Positions 43,327 through 53,323 are shown, counted from the first letter of the stretch. The stretch is 58,327 bases of DNA from Flavobacteriaceae bacterium (GCA_028280265.1 JANQMD010000031.1:1-58327); one strand, 5' to 3'. A program made the numbers and translations. The notes: generated from the letters alone by a model not told the origin.

Positions 43327-45759
43327 TTAGAAAATGTTTTTCGCATTGTTATAGTCTATAAAATAAACTAACCTTAAAGAGAAAATATGTTGATTAGGTT
43401 CATCAAAGAGTCGGTCTAAATTGGTGAAGAAGTTTTGTCCCGTCTGATTGTTTTGACTAAAAATACTGTTCCGGTAGAAGGCAATTAATTGACTTCCAGG
43501 GGCAAACTGCCAGAAATAATTCAAATCTAAGTTCCAGCTGTTGAAGTTGATATCTCTATTTTCATTGTAATTGTTAGGAACCAAATAACCATCTGACCCT
43601 AAGTAGTAGAATTGATCTTGATATCTAACATCGGACCAATTGTGTCTGAAGGTTAAGCTTAGAGAGGAGTTTACACTAAAGTTATAGCGTCCAGATAAAG
43701 TATTGTTGTATGTTTTGCGATCTCTTCTTCCAAAAATAGGATTTCCATTCGTGTCAGCAGTGGCATAACCTTCTTCATTGTAGTTTTTCCAGAAACTGAA
43801 TCCATATGAGAACGACAGTTGATTGTTAAAACGATATCTAGGAGAGAAGTTGAACCCAAAAGCACTTCTTGGATTGTTATCATACCCAGATCTCCACCAG
43901 TTAGCGTCGAAGGCAAACTTTTTTCTAAAATCTGTCGACATCCAGTTGTTTACAGTGATTCTTGTTGGTCTTGTGAAGAATACTCCTGATGTAGTTCCTT
44001 GTCTTGGCTCAAAAAAATCGAATTGTCTTCCAATATTTCCATTCACATTCCCTCCAAAGCTCAATCGATTTTTAGTTTCTGCCCAACTTCCAATTCCTAC
44101 ATTGTTACCCGTATAGGTTCCTGGGCTATGTAAATAATTGATATTCCACCAGGTATTTACTCTCCAGTTATTGAAGTTTCCTTTTGGTTGTAAGATTCTG
44201 TAGGAAGCATTTCCATAGATACGTTGTCTGTTATTACGGAAATTAACCCCCATGTCATTGATGTCATAGTTCATGTCGTCAAAGGTATATCCTACTTCGT
44301 AGCGCCAATTTCCAGCAGCTCTAGCAATACTTGTATCGAAGCTATGTCCTGTTTTATTTTGACCATTTTGCGCTACATTACTTTGTTTGTAAGAGCCATC
44401 TACAAAATATTTGCTGTTTTTGGTTCTCACATGGTAATCGAGACTGGTTACATTTCCATCTCTGAAATTTCCATCTCTGGTTACATTTGTATTGGTGAGG
44501 GTAACGGATGAATTCTGATTGAAAACTTGATCTACTACAAATATATTATAATTAGCAAAAGGCTCTGTTACTTCCATTCGAATGTCTCCAGTAGTATTGT
44601 TTCTGATGGTAGCTTCTGTTTTTTCTGTAATGGCATTGAAGAAACCAATTCCCAAGCCTTTTTTTGTACGGCCTGAGATTTTTACGGCATTTAACATTTT
44701 TACAGCATCAGGATTGTCAATAATTTCTTCATCTGTTGCTAAATTATTGCCAACTGCTCCAAAATTTGTGGGAGTATTTCCAATTCTTCGTGAGAAGAAC
44801 AATCCCGCTTTGTTGAACAATTCGGTTCCTTCAATAAAGAACTGCCTTTGTTCATTAAAAACTTGTTCAAAAGGACCCAAGTTTAGGCTTACATTGTCAA
44901 AACCTACTTGACCAAAATCAGGAATTAAAGTAGCATCTAGAGTAAAATTCTCTGTAACACCGTATTGGATATCCATTCCTACACTACCAGTTGACTCTGT
45001 TGTGCCATTGAAAGAATCCACAGTTCCAGAAGTATAAGGGTAAAAGGCCAGACGTGTTGGAGGCTTAATGTTTTTAAAATCCTCTACAAGACCATCGTAT
45101 TGTGTCCAGATTCCTTGCGTATTATCAATAAAATTCCAAGTATATTGAGCGTTTTCATTTTTTGCATTTCTATGGAAATTGAACCCCCAATGCTGCACTT
45201 CTTGATTCGCAAATCTGAGTGCGCGATAAGGAATTCTCATTTCAACAGTCCATCCATCTTCGGTAATTTTTACGTCACTCTCCCACACAGCATTCCAGCT
45301 AAAATCTTCATTACCACCAGAGACTCTTGCCTCAGCTTGAGAGCCACTACTCATCACCACAAACTCAAAAGGGTTTTGACCATCGTCAATTGGATTGATA
45401 GTTACTAAGAAGAAGTCTGACTGACCAAAATTATCTCGGTTTGTAAACTCCATAGGAATTTTAGAAGGCTCAGGATCTTTCATGTTTGCACTAATGTAGA
45501 TAGCACCATCATCATAAATCACTTTTACTTCTGTTTGGTGGGTATCTGGAGCTTTTTGACCGTTGTCTGGTCGTAGCACAATAAAGTCTTTTGCTGGTTC
45601 GGCATCTTTCCATGCCTCATCATCCAAATCACCATCTATTTTAGGAGCTTTGGTAACTCTAGTCGTTTTAATTCTTTTTCGATTACTGTTTAGTACTTCT
45701 TGTCCAAAAAGACTGTTCCCCAAGCATAACACAAGGGTAAAAGTGAGAATACGTAACAT
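43327..45759 (-). CDS. DUF5916 outer-membrane protein with CBM9-like domain, copy 1
   Basis: The 810-residue protein has a signal peptide (1-19). The N-terminal CBM9-like domain (about 35-225) begins APKIDGDLDDEAW. The rest is a large beta-barrel, with conserved FTLDATLIPDFGQVGFDN, LNLGPFEQVFNEQRQFF, then EGTELFNKAGLFFSRRIG. DUF5916 proteins are common in flavobacteria. The substrate is unknown and may be a glycan or peptide. It is a paralogue of 50526-53018. It ends 57 nt before the LolD-like gene with no clear terminator. Confidence 0.88.
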   Translation of the reverse strand: MLRILTFTLVLCLGNSLFGQEVLNSNRKRIKTTRVTKAPKIDGDLDDEAWKDAEPAKDFIVLRPDNGQKAPDTHQTEVKVIYDDGAIYISANMKDPEPSKIPMEFTNRDNFGQSDFFLVTINPIDDGQNPFEFVVMSSGSQAEARVSGGNEDFSWNAVWESDVKITEDGWTVEMRIPYRALRFANQEVQHWGFNFHRNAKNENAQYTWNFIDNTQGIWTQYDGLVEDFKNIKPPTRLAFYPYTSGTVDSFNGTTESTGSVGMDIQYGVTENFTLDATLIPDFGQVGFDNVSLNLGPFEQVFNEQRQFFIEGTELFNKAGLFFSRRIGNTPTNFGAVGNNLATDEEIIDNPDAVKMLNAVKISGRTKKGLGIGFFNAITEKTEATIRNNTTGDIRMEVTEPFANYNIFVVDQVFNQNSSVTLTNTNVTRDGNFRDGNVTSLDYHVRTKNSKYFVDGSYKQSNVAQNGQNKTGHSFDTSIARAAGNWRYEVGYTFDDMNYDINDMGVNFRNNRQRIYGNASYRILQPKGNFNNWRVNTWWNINYLHSPGTYTGNNVGIGSWAETKNRLSFGGNVNGNIGRQFDFFEPRQGTTSGVFFTRPTRITVNNWMSTDFRKKFAFDANWWRSGYDNNPRSAFGFNFSPRYRFNNQLSFSYGFSFWKNYNEEGYATADTNGNPIFGRRDRKTYNNTLSGRYNFSVNSSLSLTFRHNWSDVRYQDQFYYLGSDGYLVPNNYNENRDINFNSWNLDLNYFWQFAPGSQLIAFYRNSIFSQNNQTGQNFFTNLDRLFDEPNQHIFSLRLVYFIDYNNAKNIF

Positions 45760-45854
45760 AGTTTTTGGTTGAATAGTTTTTATTTCGTTGTTCTATTTAT
45801 GTTCTCTTGTGGGAAAACATAGAAATCTAATGATTCATTTTAAGGACATAATGA

Positions 45855-45868
45855 TAACGATATCGTTA
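45855..45868. promoter_or_regulatory. 14-bp perfect palindrome, candidate operator
   Basis: TAACGATATCGTTA is its own reverse complement. Its size and symmetry fit a dimeric regulator, for example of the LacI type. It lies 95 bp from the DUF5916 start and 190-200 bp from the sucC -7 element. Confidence 0.45.
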
Positions 45869-46060
45869 CAATAAAATTTGCTATTTAAGGAAACTTTAAG
45901 ATTTCTATAACATCAAAATTATAGCGACATAAGGTGCTGAAAAAACGAAATGTAGTGAACTGTAAAGAAGTTGTAGTGAATTGTTTTTATTCCTTAGCAA
46001 GCTCCTACGACACGTTATAAATTATAGAATATATTTTGACAAATATCAGATTGTAATTTG

Positions 46061-46068
46061 TATTTTTG
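46061..46068 (+). promoter_or_regulatory. -7 element for sucC
   Basis: TATTTTTG (TAnnTTTG) ends 26 nt before the sucC ATG. A -33 TTTTG lies at 46034-46038, 22 nt upstream. Confidence 0.7.
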
Positions 46069-46094
46069 CTAGCGTTTTTAAACATCGAGAATAC

Positions 46095-47291
46095 ATGAAC
46101 TTACACGAATATCAAGGAAAAGAAATTTTAAACAGTTTTGGCGTAAGAATTCAACGCGGAATTGTAGCTAGTAGCCACAAAGAAGCTGTTGATGCAGCCA
46201 AGCAATTAACCACTGAAACAGGAACAAGTTGGTATGTTGTCAAAGCTCAAATCCATGCTGGAGGGCGTGGTAAAGGTGGTGGTGTAAAGCTCGCTAAAAA
46301 CCTAGAAGAAGTTGAAACAATTTCTAATGATATTATTGGAATGATGCTAAAGACTCCACAGACTTCTGTAGAAGGGAAGAAAGTAAATCAGGTTTTAATT
46401 GCGGAAGATGTTTACTACCCAGGAGATTCTGAACCAGAGGAATACTACATGTCTGTTTTATTGAACAGATCAACAGGTAGAAATATGATTATGTATTCTA
46501 CAGAAGGAGGAATGGATATTGAAGCAGTAGCAGAAGAGACGCCTCATTTGATTTTTACAGAAGAGATTGATCCAGCGATGGGATTGTTACCTTTCCAAGC
46601 TCGTAAGATTGCCTTTAATTTGGGTCTTTCTGGAGGAGCTTTTAAGGAAATGGTAAAATTTGTATCTGCATTATACACAGCCTACGTGAAGTCAGATTCT
46701 TCTTTATTTGAGATCAATCCAGTTTTAAAAACATCTGATGATAAGATTTTAGCGGTTGATGCAAAAGTAACGTTAGATGACAACGCTTTGTATCGTCATA
46801 AAGATTATGCACAGTTGCGTGACTTACGTGAGGAAAATCCAATTGAAGTGGAAGCAAAAGCAGCGGGACTCAACTATGTAGATTTGGATGGAAATGTAGG
46901 ATGTATGGTGAATGGAGCAGGATTGGCAATGGGAACGATGGACTTGATTAAACAAGCAGGAGGAGACCCAGCAAACTTCTTAGATGTTGGAGGAACTGCC
47001 GATGCGCAAAGAGTAGAGACTGCTTTTGGAATTATTTTGAAAGATCCTAATGTAAAAGCTATTCTGGTAAATATTTTTGGAGGGATTGTACGTTGTGACC
47101 GTGTTGCACAAGGTGTAGTTGATGCTTATAAGAATATGGGAGATAAAATCAATGTGCCGATCATTTGTCGTTTGCAAGGAACCAATGCAAAAGAAGCAAA
47201 GGAATTAATAGACAACAGCGGGATGGAAATCATCTCTGCTACTGAATTCCAAGAAGCTGCTGATAAAGTACAAGAAGTACTGGCTAGCTAG
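46095..47291 (+). CDS. sucC: Succinyl-CoA ligase (ADP-forming), beta subunit
   Basis: The 398-residue protein starts at 46095 (MNLHEYQGKEILNSFGV). The frame upstream to 45981 crosses the promoter. ATP-grasp motifs are VVKAQIHAGGRGKGGGVKLA and SLFEINPVL. The C-terminal CoA-ligase part has GNVGCMVNGAGLAMGTMDL and NIFGGIVRCD. SucC works with SucD in the TCA cycle. sucD is not adjacent: a terminator follows at once. Confidence 0.97.
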   Translation: MNLHEYQGKEILNSFGVRIQRGIVASSHKEAVDAAKQLTTETGTSWYVVKAQIHAGGRGKGGGVKLAKNLEEVETISNDIIGMMLKTPQTSVEGKKVNQVLIAEDVYYPGDSEPEEYYMSVLLNRSTGRNMIMYSTEGGMDIEAVAEETPHLIFTEEIDPAMGLLPFQARKIAFNLGLSGGAFKEMVKFVSALYTAYVKSDSSLFEINPVLKTSDDKILAVDAKVTLDDNALYRHKDYAQLRDLREENPIEVEAKAAGLNYVDLDGNVGCMVNGAGLAMGTMDLIKQAGGDPANFLDVGGTADAQRVETAFGIILKDPNVKAILVNIFGGIVRCDRVAQGVVDAYKNMGDKINVPIICRLQGTNAKEAKELIDNSGMEIISATEFQEAADKVQEVLAS

Positions 47292-47324
47292 ACTAGAGAG
47301 GCAAGATTTTTTGAAACAAGATAA

Positions 47325-47378
47325 AACGCCGCGGAATACTGAAATAAATTCAGCACAAGTTCCGCGGTGTTTTTTATA
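47325..47378 (+). terminator. Terminator of sucC
   Basis: A 12-bp stem pairs 47325-47336 (AACGCCGCGGAA) with 47360-47371, with one G-T pair. An inner CTGAA/TTCAG stem lies in the loop, and a T-run ends at 47375. It is GC-rich against an AT-rich background. Confidence 0.92.
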
Positions 47379-47423
47379 TATTTACTTCAGTTTATAATTC
47401 TAAGAATTAAACAAACCTTTTAA

Positions 47424-47936
47424 ATGAAAAGACATACACAAGTTGCAGTTCTACTTTTTAGTATGTTTTTTACTTTATCTTTTTCTACTCACCCTATTAA
47501 GTTAACGTCATCAATTATCAAATTCGATAAAAAGAGTAAGACAACGACTATGGATTGTAAAGTTTTTATTGATGATTTTGCACCTGCTCTAAACCCTGTT
47601 TTAGAGCAAAAAATTAGAGATTTAAGACTGACTGAACAAGATATTTCTATCATAGAAAACTATTTTATAGCCCATTATAAGATTTCAATTAACGACAAGA
47701 AATTAGCTTTAAAATTTAAAGAATACAAAGTCAAAGAGAATGTAATGACGGTATCATTCTCTATAGATTATACTACTTTCAAAAAAGGGGATCGGCTGAA
47801 AATTGAAAATGAACTTCTCTTTGAAAAGTTTCCCGATTTACAATCGAACTGGGTGACTGTTCAAATACCACCTTTTCTTAAAAATTATAACTTTGAAAGT
47901 AATTTCGAAAACTACTCATATACACACACTTTTTAA
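47424..47936 (+). CDS. DUF6702 family secreted protein
   Basis: The 170-residue protein has a signal peptide (about 1-21). The mature protein begins with an HPIKLTSSIIKFDKKSKTTT-type stretch and contains KVFIDDFAPAL, which are typical of DUF6702. The family often lies before HupE/UreJ-like genes. The function is unknown. A His after the signal (STHP) could bind metal. It ends 12 nt before the HupE-like gene, so the two form an operon. Confidence 0.82.
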   Translation: MKRHTQVAVLLFSMFFTLSFSTHPIKLTSSIIKFDKKSKTTTMDCKVFIDDFAPALNPVLEQKIRDLRLTEQDISIIENYFIAHYKISINDKKLALKFKEYKVKENVMTVSFSIDYTTFKKGDRLKIENELLFEKFPDLQSNWVTVQIPPFLKNYNFESNFENYSYTHTF

Positions 47937-47948
47937 CCTTTATAACTC

Positions 47949-48524
47949 ATGGAAAACCTAAATGTTTTTTTTGTGAATGGATGGGAGCATATCGTAGATA
48001 TCAATGCATACGACCATTTGCTATTTGTAACGACTTTATGCGCAGCTTTTAAATTATCAGAGTGGAGGCAAATATTAATCATTATTACGGCTTTTACCAT
48101 CGGTCATAGTGGAACACTTATACTTAGTTCTTTAGATGTAATTCCAACAAATCCAAAATTGATAGACCTTTTAATACCCTTTACCATCATGCTAACTGCC
48201 ATAGCAAATGTTGTGAATTATGGAAAAAAAGGAAAGTTTTCAGATACTAAAATTAAGTATATCATCGCATTGGCCTTTGGACTGATTCACGGCTTAGCTT
48301 TTGCCAGTAATTTTAAGTTTATGTTGTTTGGCGATAGTATCATCATGCCATTATTCTTATTTAATGTAGGTATAGAAGTAGGGCAATTGTTTATTGTATT
48401 GCTTTTTATGATTGCGTTATGGTTCTACACAAAAGTAGTGAAGGGAGAACATTCTAAATGGAATTTATTTGTTTCAGGGGCAGGTTTTGGGATCGCAGCA
48501 ACTATTTTTCTAAATGCTTTGTAA
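47949..48524 (+). CDS. HupE/UreJ-like membrane protein
   Basis: The 191-residue protein has about six membrane helices. Conserved polar residues lie inside helices: AYDHLLFV, FTIGHSGTLIL and FGLIHGLAFAS. These His/Asp positions are shared with HupE/UreJ, which are thought to move nickel or a related metal. Neither hydrogenase nor urease genes are near, so the metal is uncertain. It forms a pair with the DUF6702 gene. Confidence 0.88.
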   Translation: MENLNVFFVNGWEHIVDINAYDHLLFVTTLCAAFKLSEWRQILIIITAFTIGHSGTLILSSLDVIPTNPKLIDLLIPFTIMLTAIANVVNYGKKGKFSDTKIKYIIALAFGLIHGLAFASNFKFMLFGDSIIMPLFLFNVGIEVGQLFIVLLFMIALWFYTKVVKGEHSKWNLFVSGAGFGIAATIFLNAL

Positions 48525-48580
48525 AGTTTGATTAATATTGACTAAACCCATTGTAGTTTTTAGATGTAAATCTGTTCTCG

Positions 48581-48624
48581 ACCTGTCTGCCCTGCCTAGC
48601 CAGCAGGCTGGCGACAAGGCAGGT
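48581..48624. repeat. Nested hairpin, GC-rich intergenic repeat
   Basis: An inner stem pairs 48599-48603 with 48608-48612 (GCCAG/CTGGC). An outer stem pairs 48591-48597 with 48617-48623 (CCTGCCT/AGGCAGG). High GC here contrasts with its surroundings. It resembles the first hairpin of the repeat at 27-94 in its CCTGC/GCAGG core. Confidence 0.6.
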
Positions 48625-48731
48625 TCAATTTTTCATCTTACTTTTACAAGCTCAGTAACCATTCAAAACCACTTGAACTGACATGGTTGTTTTATTTTGA
48701 ACTCAAAACACACAATGGGTTAATAACTAAT

Positions 48732-48768
48732 AAAAAAGCCTTTCGCAAACTAAACAAAAGGCTTTTTT
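48732..48768. terminator. Bidirectional terminator between HupE-like and M28 genes
   Basis: A perfect 12-bp stem pairs 48732-48743 with 48757-48768, with A6 and T6 ends. It lies 21 nt past the M28 stop and also downstream of the HupE-like gene. Confidence 0.85.
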
Positions 48769-48788
48769 ATGGATTTGTAAATAGATAA

Positions 48789-50339
48789 CTACTCCGCGGC
48801 TTTATCAACCACAATTCGTTCTTCTCTGTTGGCTAACTCCCATGCTGTGTGGAAAATCAATTTCGATCTGTTTTCTAACAAGTCATAATTGATTTTATCT
48901 GGCGTGTCTGAAATCTGATGGTAATCTGGATGTGTACCATTGAAATAAAAGATAACAGGAACGTTATGCTTCGCAAAGCTATAATGATCCGATCTGTAGT
49001 AAAATCGGTTTGGATCATCTTCAGCATTGTATTTGTAATCCAATTCAATATTCAAAAACTCTTTATTCACTTCTTCAGAGATGTTGTGCAAATCAGTACT
49101 TAATTTATCGCTACCAATTAAGTAAATATAATTACGATCCCCTTCACGTTTTGGATCGATACGGCCAATCATATCAATATTCAAGTCTGCAACTGTGTTT
49201 GCTAGAGGCACCAATGGATCGTAATCTGCATAGTATCTAGAACCTAATAGCCCTCTTTCTTCTCCAGTAACATGTAAGAAAATGATGGAACGCTTTGGTC
49301 CATGTCCTTCTTTGGCTGCTGTTTTAAAAGCTTCTGCCATTTCTATCATAGCCACTGTACCCGATCCATCGTCATCTGCTCCATTGTATACTTCACCAGC
49401 ACTGTCAATTCCAATATGGTCTAAATGCGATGAGATCACAACATATTCATTTGGTTTTTCAGAACCTTTGATAATCGCAGCAACATTTTCTGAAGGCTTT
49501 GGTTCAGACGAAGTTTGAAAATCCATTTCAAATTTCGTATTTACAGTTCCTGTTTTTGATGACTTCTCAATATTAGCTACCAATGCTTTTCCCATTTTGT
49601 CACTAATCAAGAAGAAGTACATTTCAGCACTTTCATCTTTTTTAGCGGGTAAGGATAAACGACTGCCATTTCCACTCTCTTCTCGTCTTTTGAAAAAAGC
49701 AGCATAACGTTGAAATAAAGCATCGTCGACAAAGAATAAAGCTTTCGCACCGTTTTCCTTGGCAGCATCTCTTTTTGAAGAAATCGATTGTCGTCCGTTC
49801 GACCATTTAGAAGCTTCCTTATTTCCAGAGATGACGTTGTTTCCATCTTTGTCTTGCGGTTCTCCTGTTTTTACAACAACTACTTTTCCTTTTACATCTA
49901 AACCTTTGTAGTCGGAATAATTTTCATCATCAATACCATAACCAGCATAGACGATTTCATTGATAGAAATTTTATCAGATTCCGCACTGCTTAACGAGAT
50001 GAAATCATCAAAGTATTGGAATGATTTTCCGTTTGCAGAAATCGCAACAGTTGGTGTTTTTACCATGTTTAAAGGAACTGTCTGAAAATAGTTTCCTTCA
50101 ATAACCGATGGAATTCCTAGTTCTTCGTACTGTTTCTTAATATACTCAACAGCTTTTTTCTGTCCTGGATCTCCGGTATCACGACCTTCAAACTCATTAG
50201 AAGAGTATATGTATAGGTGCTCCTTCAAGTCATCCTGTGTAATGGTACTTGCGTATTTGACGATGTCTTCTTTTGTCGCTTCTTTCTGACAAGAGAACAT
50301 CACTAGGAGGAAGCTCGCTAATAATAGTGTTTTCTTCAT
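48789..50339 (-). CDS. M28 family aminopeptidase, lipoprotein
   Basis: The 516-residue protein has a lipobox (LLVMFSC, Cys17). A PA-like insert spans about 130-250. The catalytic domain has two-zinc motifs: SHLDHIG (first His/Asp), GADDDGSGT (bridging Asp), GEERGLLGS (Glu base and ligand), NIDMIGRID (Asp) and HPDYHQISDT (last His). It is probably an envelope-bound aminopeptidase that completes peptide use. It is a single gene between two DUF5916 genes. Confidence 0.94.
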   Translation of the reverse strand: MKKTLLLASFLLVMFSCQKEATKEDIVKYASTITQDDLKEHLYIYSSNEFEGRDTGDPGQKKAVEYIKKQYEELGIPSVIEGNYFQTVPLNMVKTPTVAISANGKSFQYFDDFISLSSAESDKISINEIVYAGYGIDDENYSDYKGLDVKGKVVVVKTGEPQDKDGNNVISGNKEASKWSNGRQSISSKRDAAKENGAKALFFVDDALFQRYAAFFKRREESGNGSRLSLPAKKDESAEMYFFLISDKMGKALVANIEKSSKTGTVNTKFEMDFQTSSEPKPSENVAAIIKGSEKPNEYVVISSHLDHIGIDSAGEVYNGADDDGSGTVAMIEMAEAFKTAAKEGHGPKRSIIFLHVTGEERGLLGSRYYADYDPLVPLANTVADLNIDMIGRIDPKREGDRNYIYLIGSDKLSTDLHNISEEVNKEFLNIELDYKYNAEDDPNRFYYRSDHYSFAKHNVPVIFYFNGTHPDYHQISDTPDKINYDLLENRSKLIFHTAWELANREERIVVDKAAE

Positions 50340-50525
50340 TTCGATTTAGTTAATTAAAGTAAGACCAGCTATAATACAAAAAAGGGTTGTAAAAGAAGTT
50401 CTTTTAACATTTATTAACAGAATATTTGAGCGTTAAACACTGGTATTTTGAAGTTTTATCAACTTGCATTTAATGGATAACTATGAGAAGATTTCTATTT
50501 TACAAAATGCTGAAACTTTCTTACC

Positions 50526-53018
50526 CTAAAACAACCTTGCTAGCTTTCCTGTTTGTGAATCTCGAATGGGGTCTGTGTTTTGAATCGGTATTTTCTTTTT
50601 AAACAATCGTTTGATGGCATTGTAATCGACAAAATAATCCAAACGAACTGAAAATTGATTCAATATAGGTTGGTTAAATAAGCGTCTAAAATTTTCTGTA
50701 AAGAAGGCTAGGTTGGCTTGGTTCTCAAAATTAGATACAGAATTACGATACAAAATGGTAAGCTGACTTCCGCGATTTATCCACCATGAATAACGTAAAT
50801 CGATGTTCCATGTGTTAAAAGTTGTGTCTCGATTCCCAGTATAATTTGTCGCAGGTTGCAAATTGCCATCAGACAATAAATTAAAATACTGAGCATATTC
50901 AACATTAGAATAAGAATGTCTAAAAACGAGGCTCAAAATCATTCTGTCATTAATAGAATATTGACTTTCTAAACGATTGGTAAGATTCCACCTATCTCGA
51001 TTCCCAATAATGGGGTTACCATTTAACCTATCTGCAAAACCGTGCTGGTTTCCAAACATGGAAAAATTGGTATTTACACTCACAGTAAATTGATCTGAGA
51101 AACGATATCTATTAAAAGAGTTTACAAAAAAATCGTACCTCTCAGCTTCATGATACTTGTACCAATCTACATTGAAACTGATAGCGTATTTTTTTCTGAA
51201 ATCTGTATTGAACCATATCCAAACATCATGATACCCGGGAATGTTGAGATACGATCCTTGTTGTCGGGGTTCATAAATGTCATTTATACCATTAAAACTA
51301 GTCTCGTATCCACCGCCAAAGTTGAAAAAATTAGTGGTTGTAAAACTACTATTAAAATTGAAGCTGAGCTCTCTAAATAAATCGGGCTCGAGGCGACGTC
51401 TAAAATTCAAATTAAAATTCAAGAACATATTGTTTAAACCTCCTTTAGGTTGAAGATAGCGGTAACCATAGTAACCGTAATAATCATGAAAGTTGTTTCG
51501 CCCAGTAAATCCTAAATCATCTATATTATAATCTTTTGTACGAATAAAAGTGCTAAACTGACTTCGATGTTTTCCTGCAATGTCGGAAATACCTGTTCTA
51601 AATTCATTTCCAAACTGAGTCTTATCAGTCATGACCCAACTAGCTTCAGCACTAGCCCACATATTATACGTGTTCTTTTTGTTATTAATACTTGTAAATA
51701 CTCCTGTAACATTGGCATCTCTTCCGTTACCACTTCTTATTACATTCGTATTTACCAAGGATATGTAAGAGTTGTTTTTTAGCCTCTGATCCAATACCAA
51801 AATATTATAATTGGCAAGAGGCTCTTTTACAGCTTCTCGTATGTTACCAGTTATAGTATCTTTTATCGTAGCTACAGTTCTTTCAGTTACAGCATTTAAA
51901 ATACCGATTCCTAAACCTTTGTCGGTTCTTCCACTTACTTTAACAGCATTGATTAAATCAATCTCATTGGGATTTTTAAGGACTATTTCGTTGGTATTTA
52001 GGCTAAAACCCTGCGATGGAGAACCACCGATTCGCCTTGAGAAAAACAAATTACCCCGAGAAAATAGCTCGGTACCTTCTGTGAAAAATGGTCTACGTTC
52101 GTTAAATTGTTGTTCAAAAGGTCCTAGATTCAGTACTACATTGTCAAAGGCGATTTGTCCAAAATCAGGAACCAAGGTGGCATCTAAAGTAAAAGCATCA
52201 TTGATACCATATTTTAAATCCATACCTCCAACGATGGTTCCTTCTCTTTCACCACCAATGGTAGCATATTCATAGCCTAAAAACGGGAAGAAATTGAGTC
52301 GTACAGGAGGATCGATATTTTCAATACCTCGCAATATTCCTGTTTGCTGTAAGAACGATCCACGACTATTGTCTACAGCATTCCAGCTGAGTCGTTTTCT
52401 TTCTTTCCGATATTCACGCTCAAACTGTATGCCCCATTCTTGAACAGGTTTATCAGGAAAACGTAGTTCTCTGTAAGGAATCATTACTTCTGCTATCCAA
52501 CCGTCATCCGTAATACTTACGGCACTATCCCAAATACCGTCGTATGAAGAATCTTCATTGTTACTAGTTGCCAAAGCATCGTACTGAATACCTGAAGCAG
52601 TAACAATAAAATAAAGTGCTTGTTGTCCGTCGTTGTATCCATTCAATATCACAAAAAAGAAATCTGTATTTCCAATATCATCTCGTTCTGTGAGTTCTCT
52701 GGGAATGGTTTCGGGATTAGGATCATATAATTTGGCGCCGAAGTAGATGCCTCTATCAGTATAGACGACTTTTACTTCTGTACGAATGCTATCAGGAACA
52801 GCAGCACCGTTTTTAGGGCGACGTTCGGTAAATTTACTGGCTATGCTTGCATTACGCCAAGCGAGGTCATCTAGTTTGCCATCTATTTTAGGAGCTTGAT
52901 TAACTTTTTTAATCGTAAGGACTTTTTTTTCAAAGCCATCAATAGTTTCGGTATTTTGTGCTAAGATAAAATTGCAAAAAAGCAACATGCTTAACAGAAG
53001 TTTACAAGGATTGGTCAA
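50526..53018 (-). CDS. DUF5916 outer-membrane protein with CBM9-like domain, copy 2
   Basis: The 830-residue paralogue of 43327-45759 shares blocks such as APKIDGKLDDLAW, DATLVPDFGQIAFDN, LNLGPFEQQFNERRPFF and EGTELFSRGNLFFSRRIG. It has a signal peptide (1-20), a CBM9-like domain (about 40-235), then a barrel. The C-terminus is about 20 residues longer and basic (KRLFKKKIPI). The paralogues are 5 kb apart on the same strand. Both flank the M28 peptidase, but the intervening genes do not look like a shared operon. Confidence 0.88.
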   Translation of the reverse strand: MTNPCKLLLSMLLFCNFILAQNTETIDGFEKKVLTIKKVNQAPKIDGKLDDLAWRNASIASKFTERRPKNGAAVPDSIRTEVKVVYTDRGIYFGAKLYDPNPETIPRELTERDDIGNTDFFFVILNGYNDGQQALYFIVTASGIQYDALATSNNEDSSYDGIWDSAVSITDDGWIAEVMIPYRELRFPDKPVQEWGIQFEREYRKERKRLSWNAVDNSRGSFLQQTGILRGIENIDPPVRLNFFPFLGYEYATIGGEREGTIVGGMDLKYGINDAFTLDATLVPDFGQIAFDNVVLNLGPFEQQFNERRPFFTEGTELFSRGNLFFSRRIGGSPSQGFSLNTNEIVLKNPNEIDLINAVKVSGRTDKGLGIGILNAVTERTVATIKDTITGNIREAVKEPLANYNILVLDQRLKNNSYISLVNTNVIRSGNGRDANVTGVFTSINNKKNTYNMWASAEASWVMTDKTQFGNEFRTGISDIAGKHRSQFSTFIRTKDYNIDDLGFTGRNNFHDYYGYYGYRYLQPKGGLNNMFLNFNLNFRRRLEPDLFRELSFNFNSSFTTTNFFNFGGGYETSFNGINDIYEPRQQGSYLNIPGYHDVWIWFNTDFRKKYAISFNVDWYKYHEAERYDFFVNSFNRYRFSDQFTVSVNTNFSMFGNQHGFADRLNGNPIIGNRDRWNLTNRLESQYSINDRMILSLVFRHSYSNVEYAQYFNLLSDGNLQPATNYTGNRDTTFNTWNIDLRYSWWINRGSQLTILYRNSVSNFENQANLAFFTENFRRLFNQPILNQFSVRLDYFVDYNAIKRLFKKKIPIQNTDPIRDSQTGKLARLF

Positions 53019-53323
53019 GATAATTAGTTTTTTATAAAGACTTACATTTTTGATGATTGTTACAAAAATTAACAGAGAAAAATAATTTTTAAGCGTATTG
53101 ATATTGCTATAACAAGATAAAATGTTACTCCTGAAAGTATGACTTTTAGAAGCAAGATTCTAGACAAAGTAGCCTTATTTCTTCATTTTGAAAGCGATTT
53201 ATGCTGAGACTACCTTGTGAAAAAACAGGCTTATCGAAGTGAACGATTTTGTTTTAAACACTATGTGTAATAAAAATATATTTTACAATGACTATAGATG
53301 AACTAATAAATCGTATGAAATTA
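53019..53323. other. 305-bp intergenic region without a gene
   Basis: Very AT-rich sequence lies upstream of the DUF5916 gene and downstream of the S9 peptidase. It has no convincing ORF, hairpin or promoter. A segment near 53225-53240 (ATCGAAGTGAACG) resembles a dispersed flavobacterial intergenic sequence. Confidence 0.5.

Larger units (their letters stand above)
45760..46094. other. 335-bp divergent intergenic region
   Basis: It lies between the starts of the DUF5916 gene and sucC. It holds the palindrome at 45855-45868 and the sucC promoter. I see no small gene or stable hairpin otherwise. Confidence 0.6.

Noticed and set aside
43823..44911. Plus-strand ORFs opposite the DUF5916 gene
   Set aside because: These open frames mirror the minus-strand codon pattern of a long conserved gene and show no protein signature of their own. 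The same holds for other antisense frames in the window.
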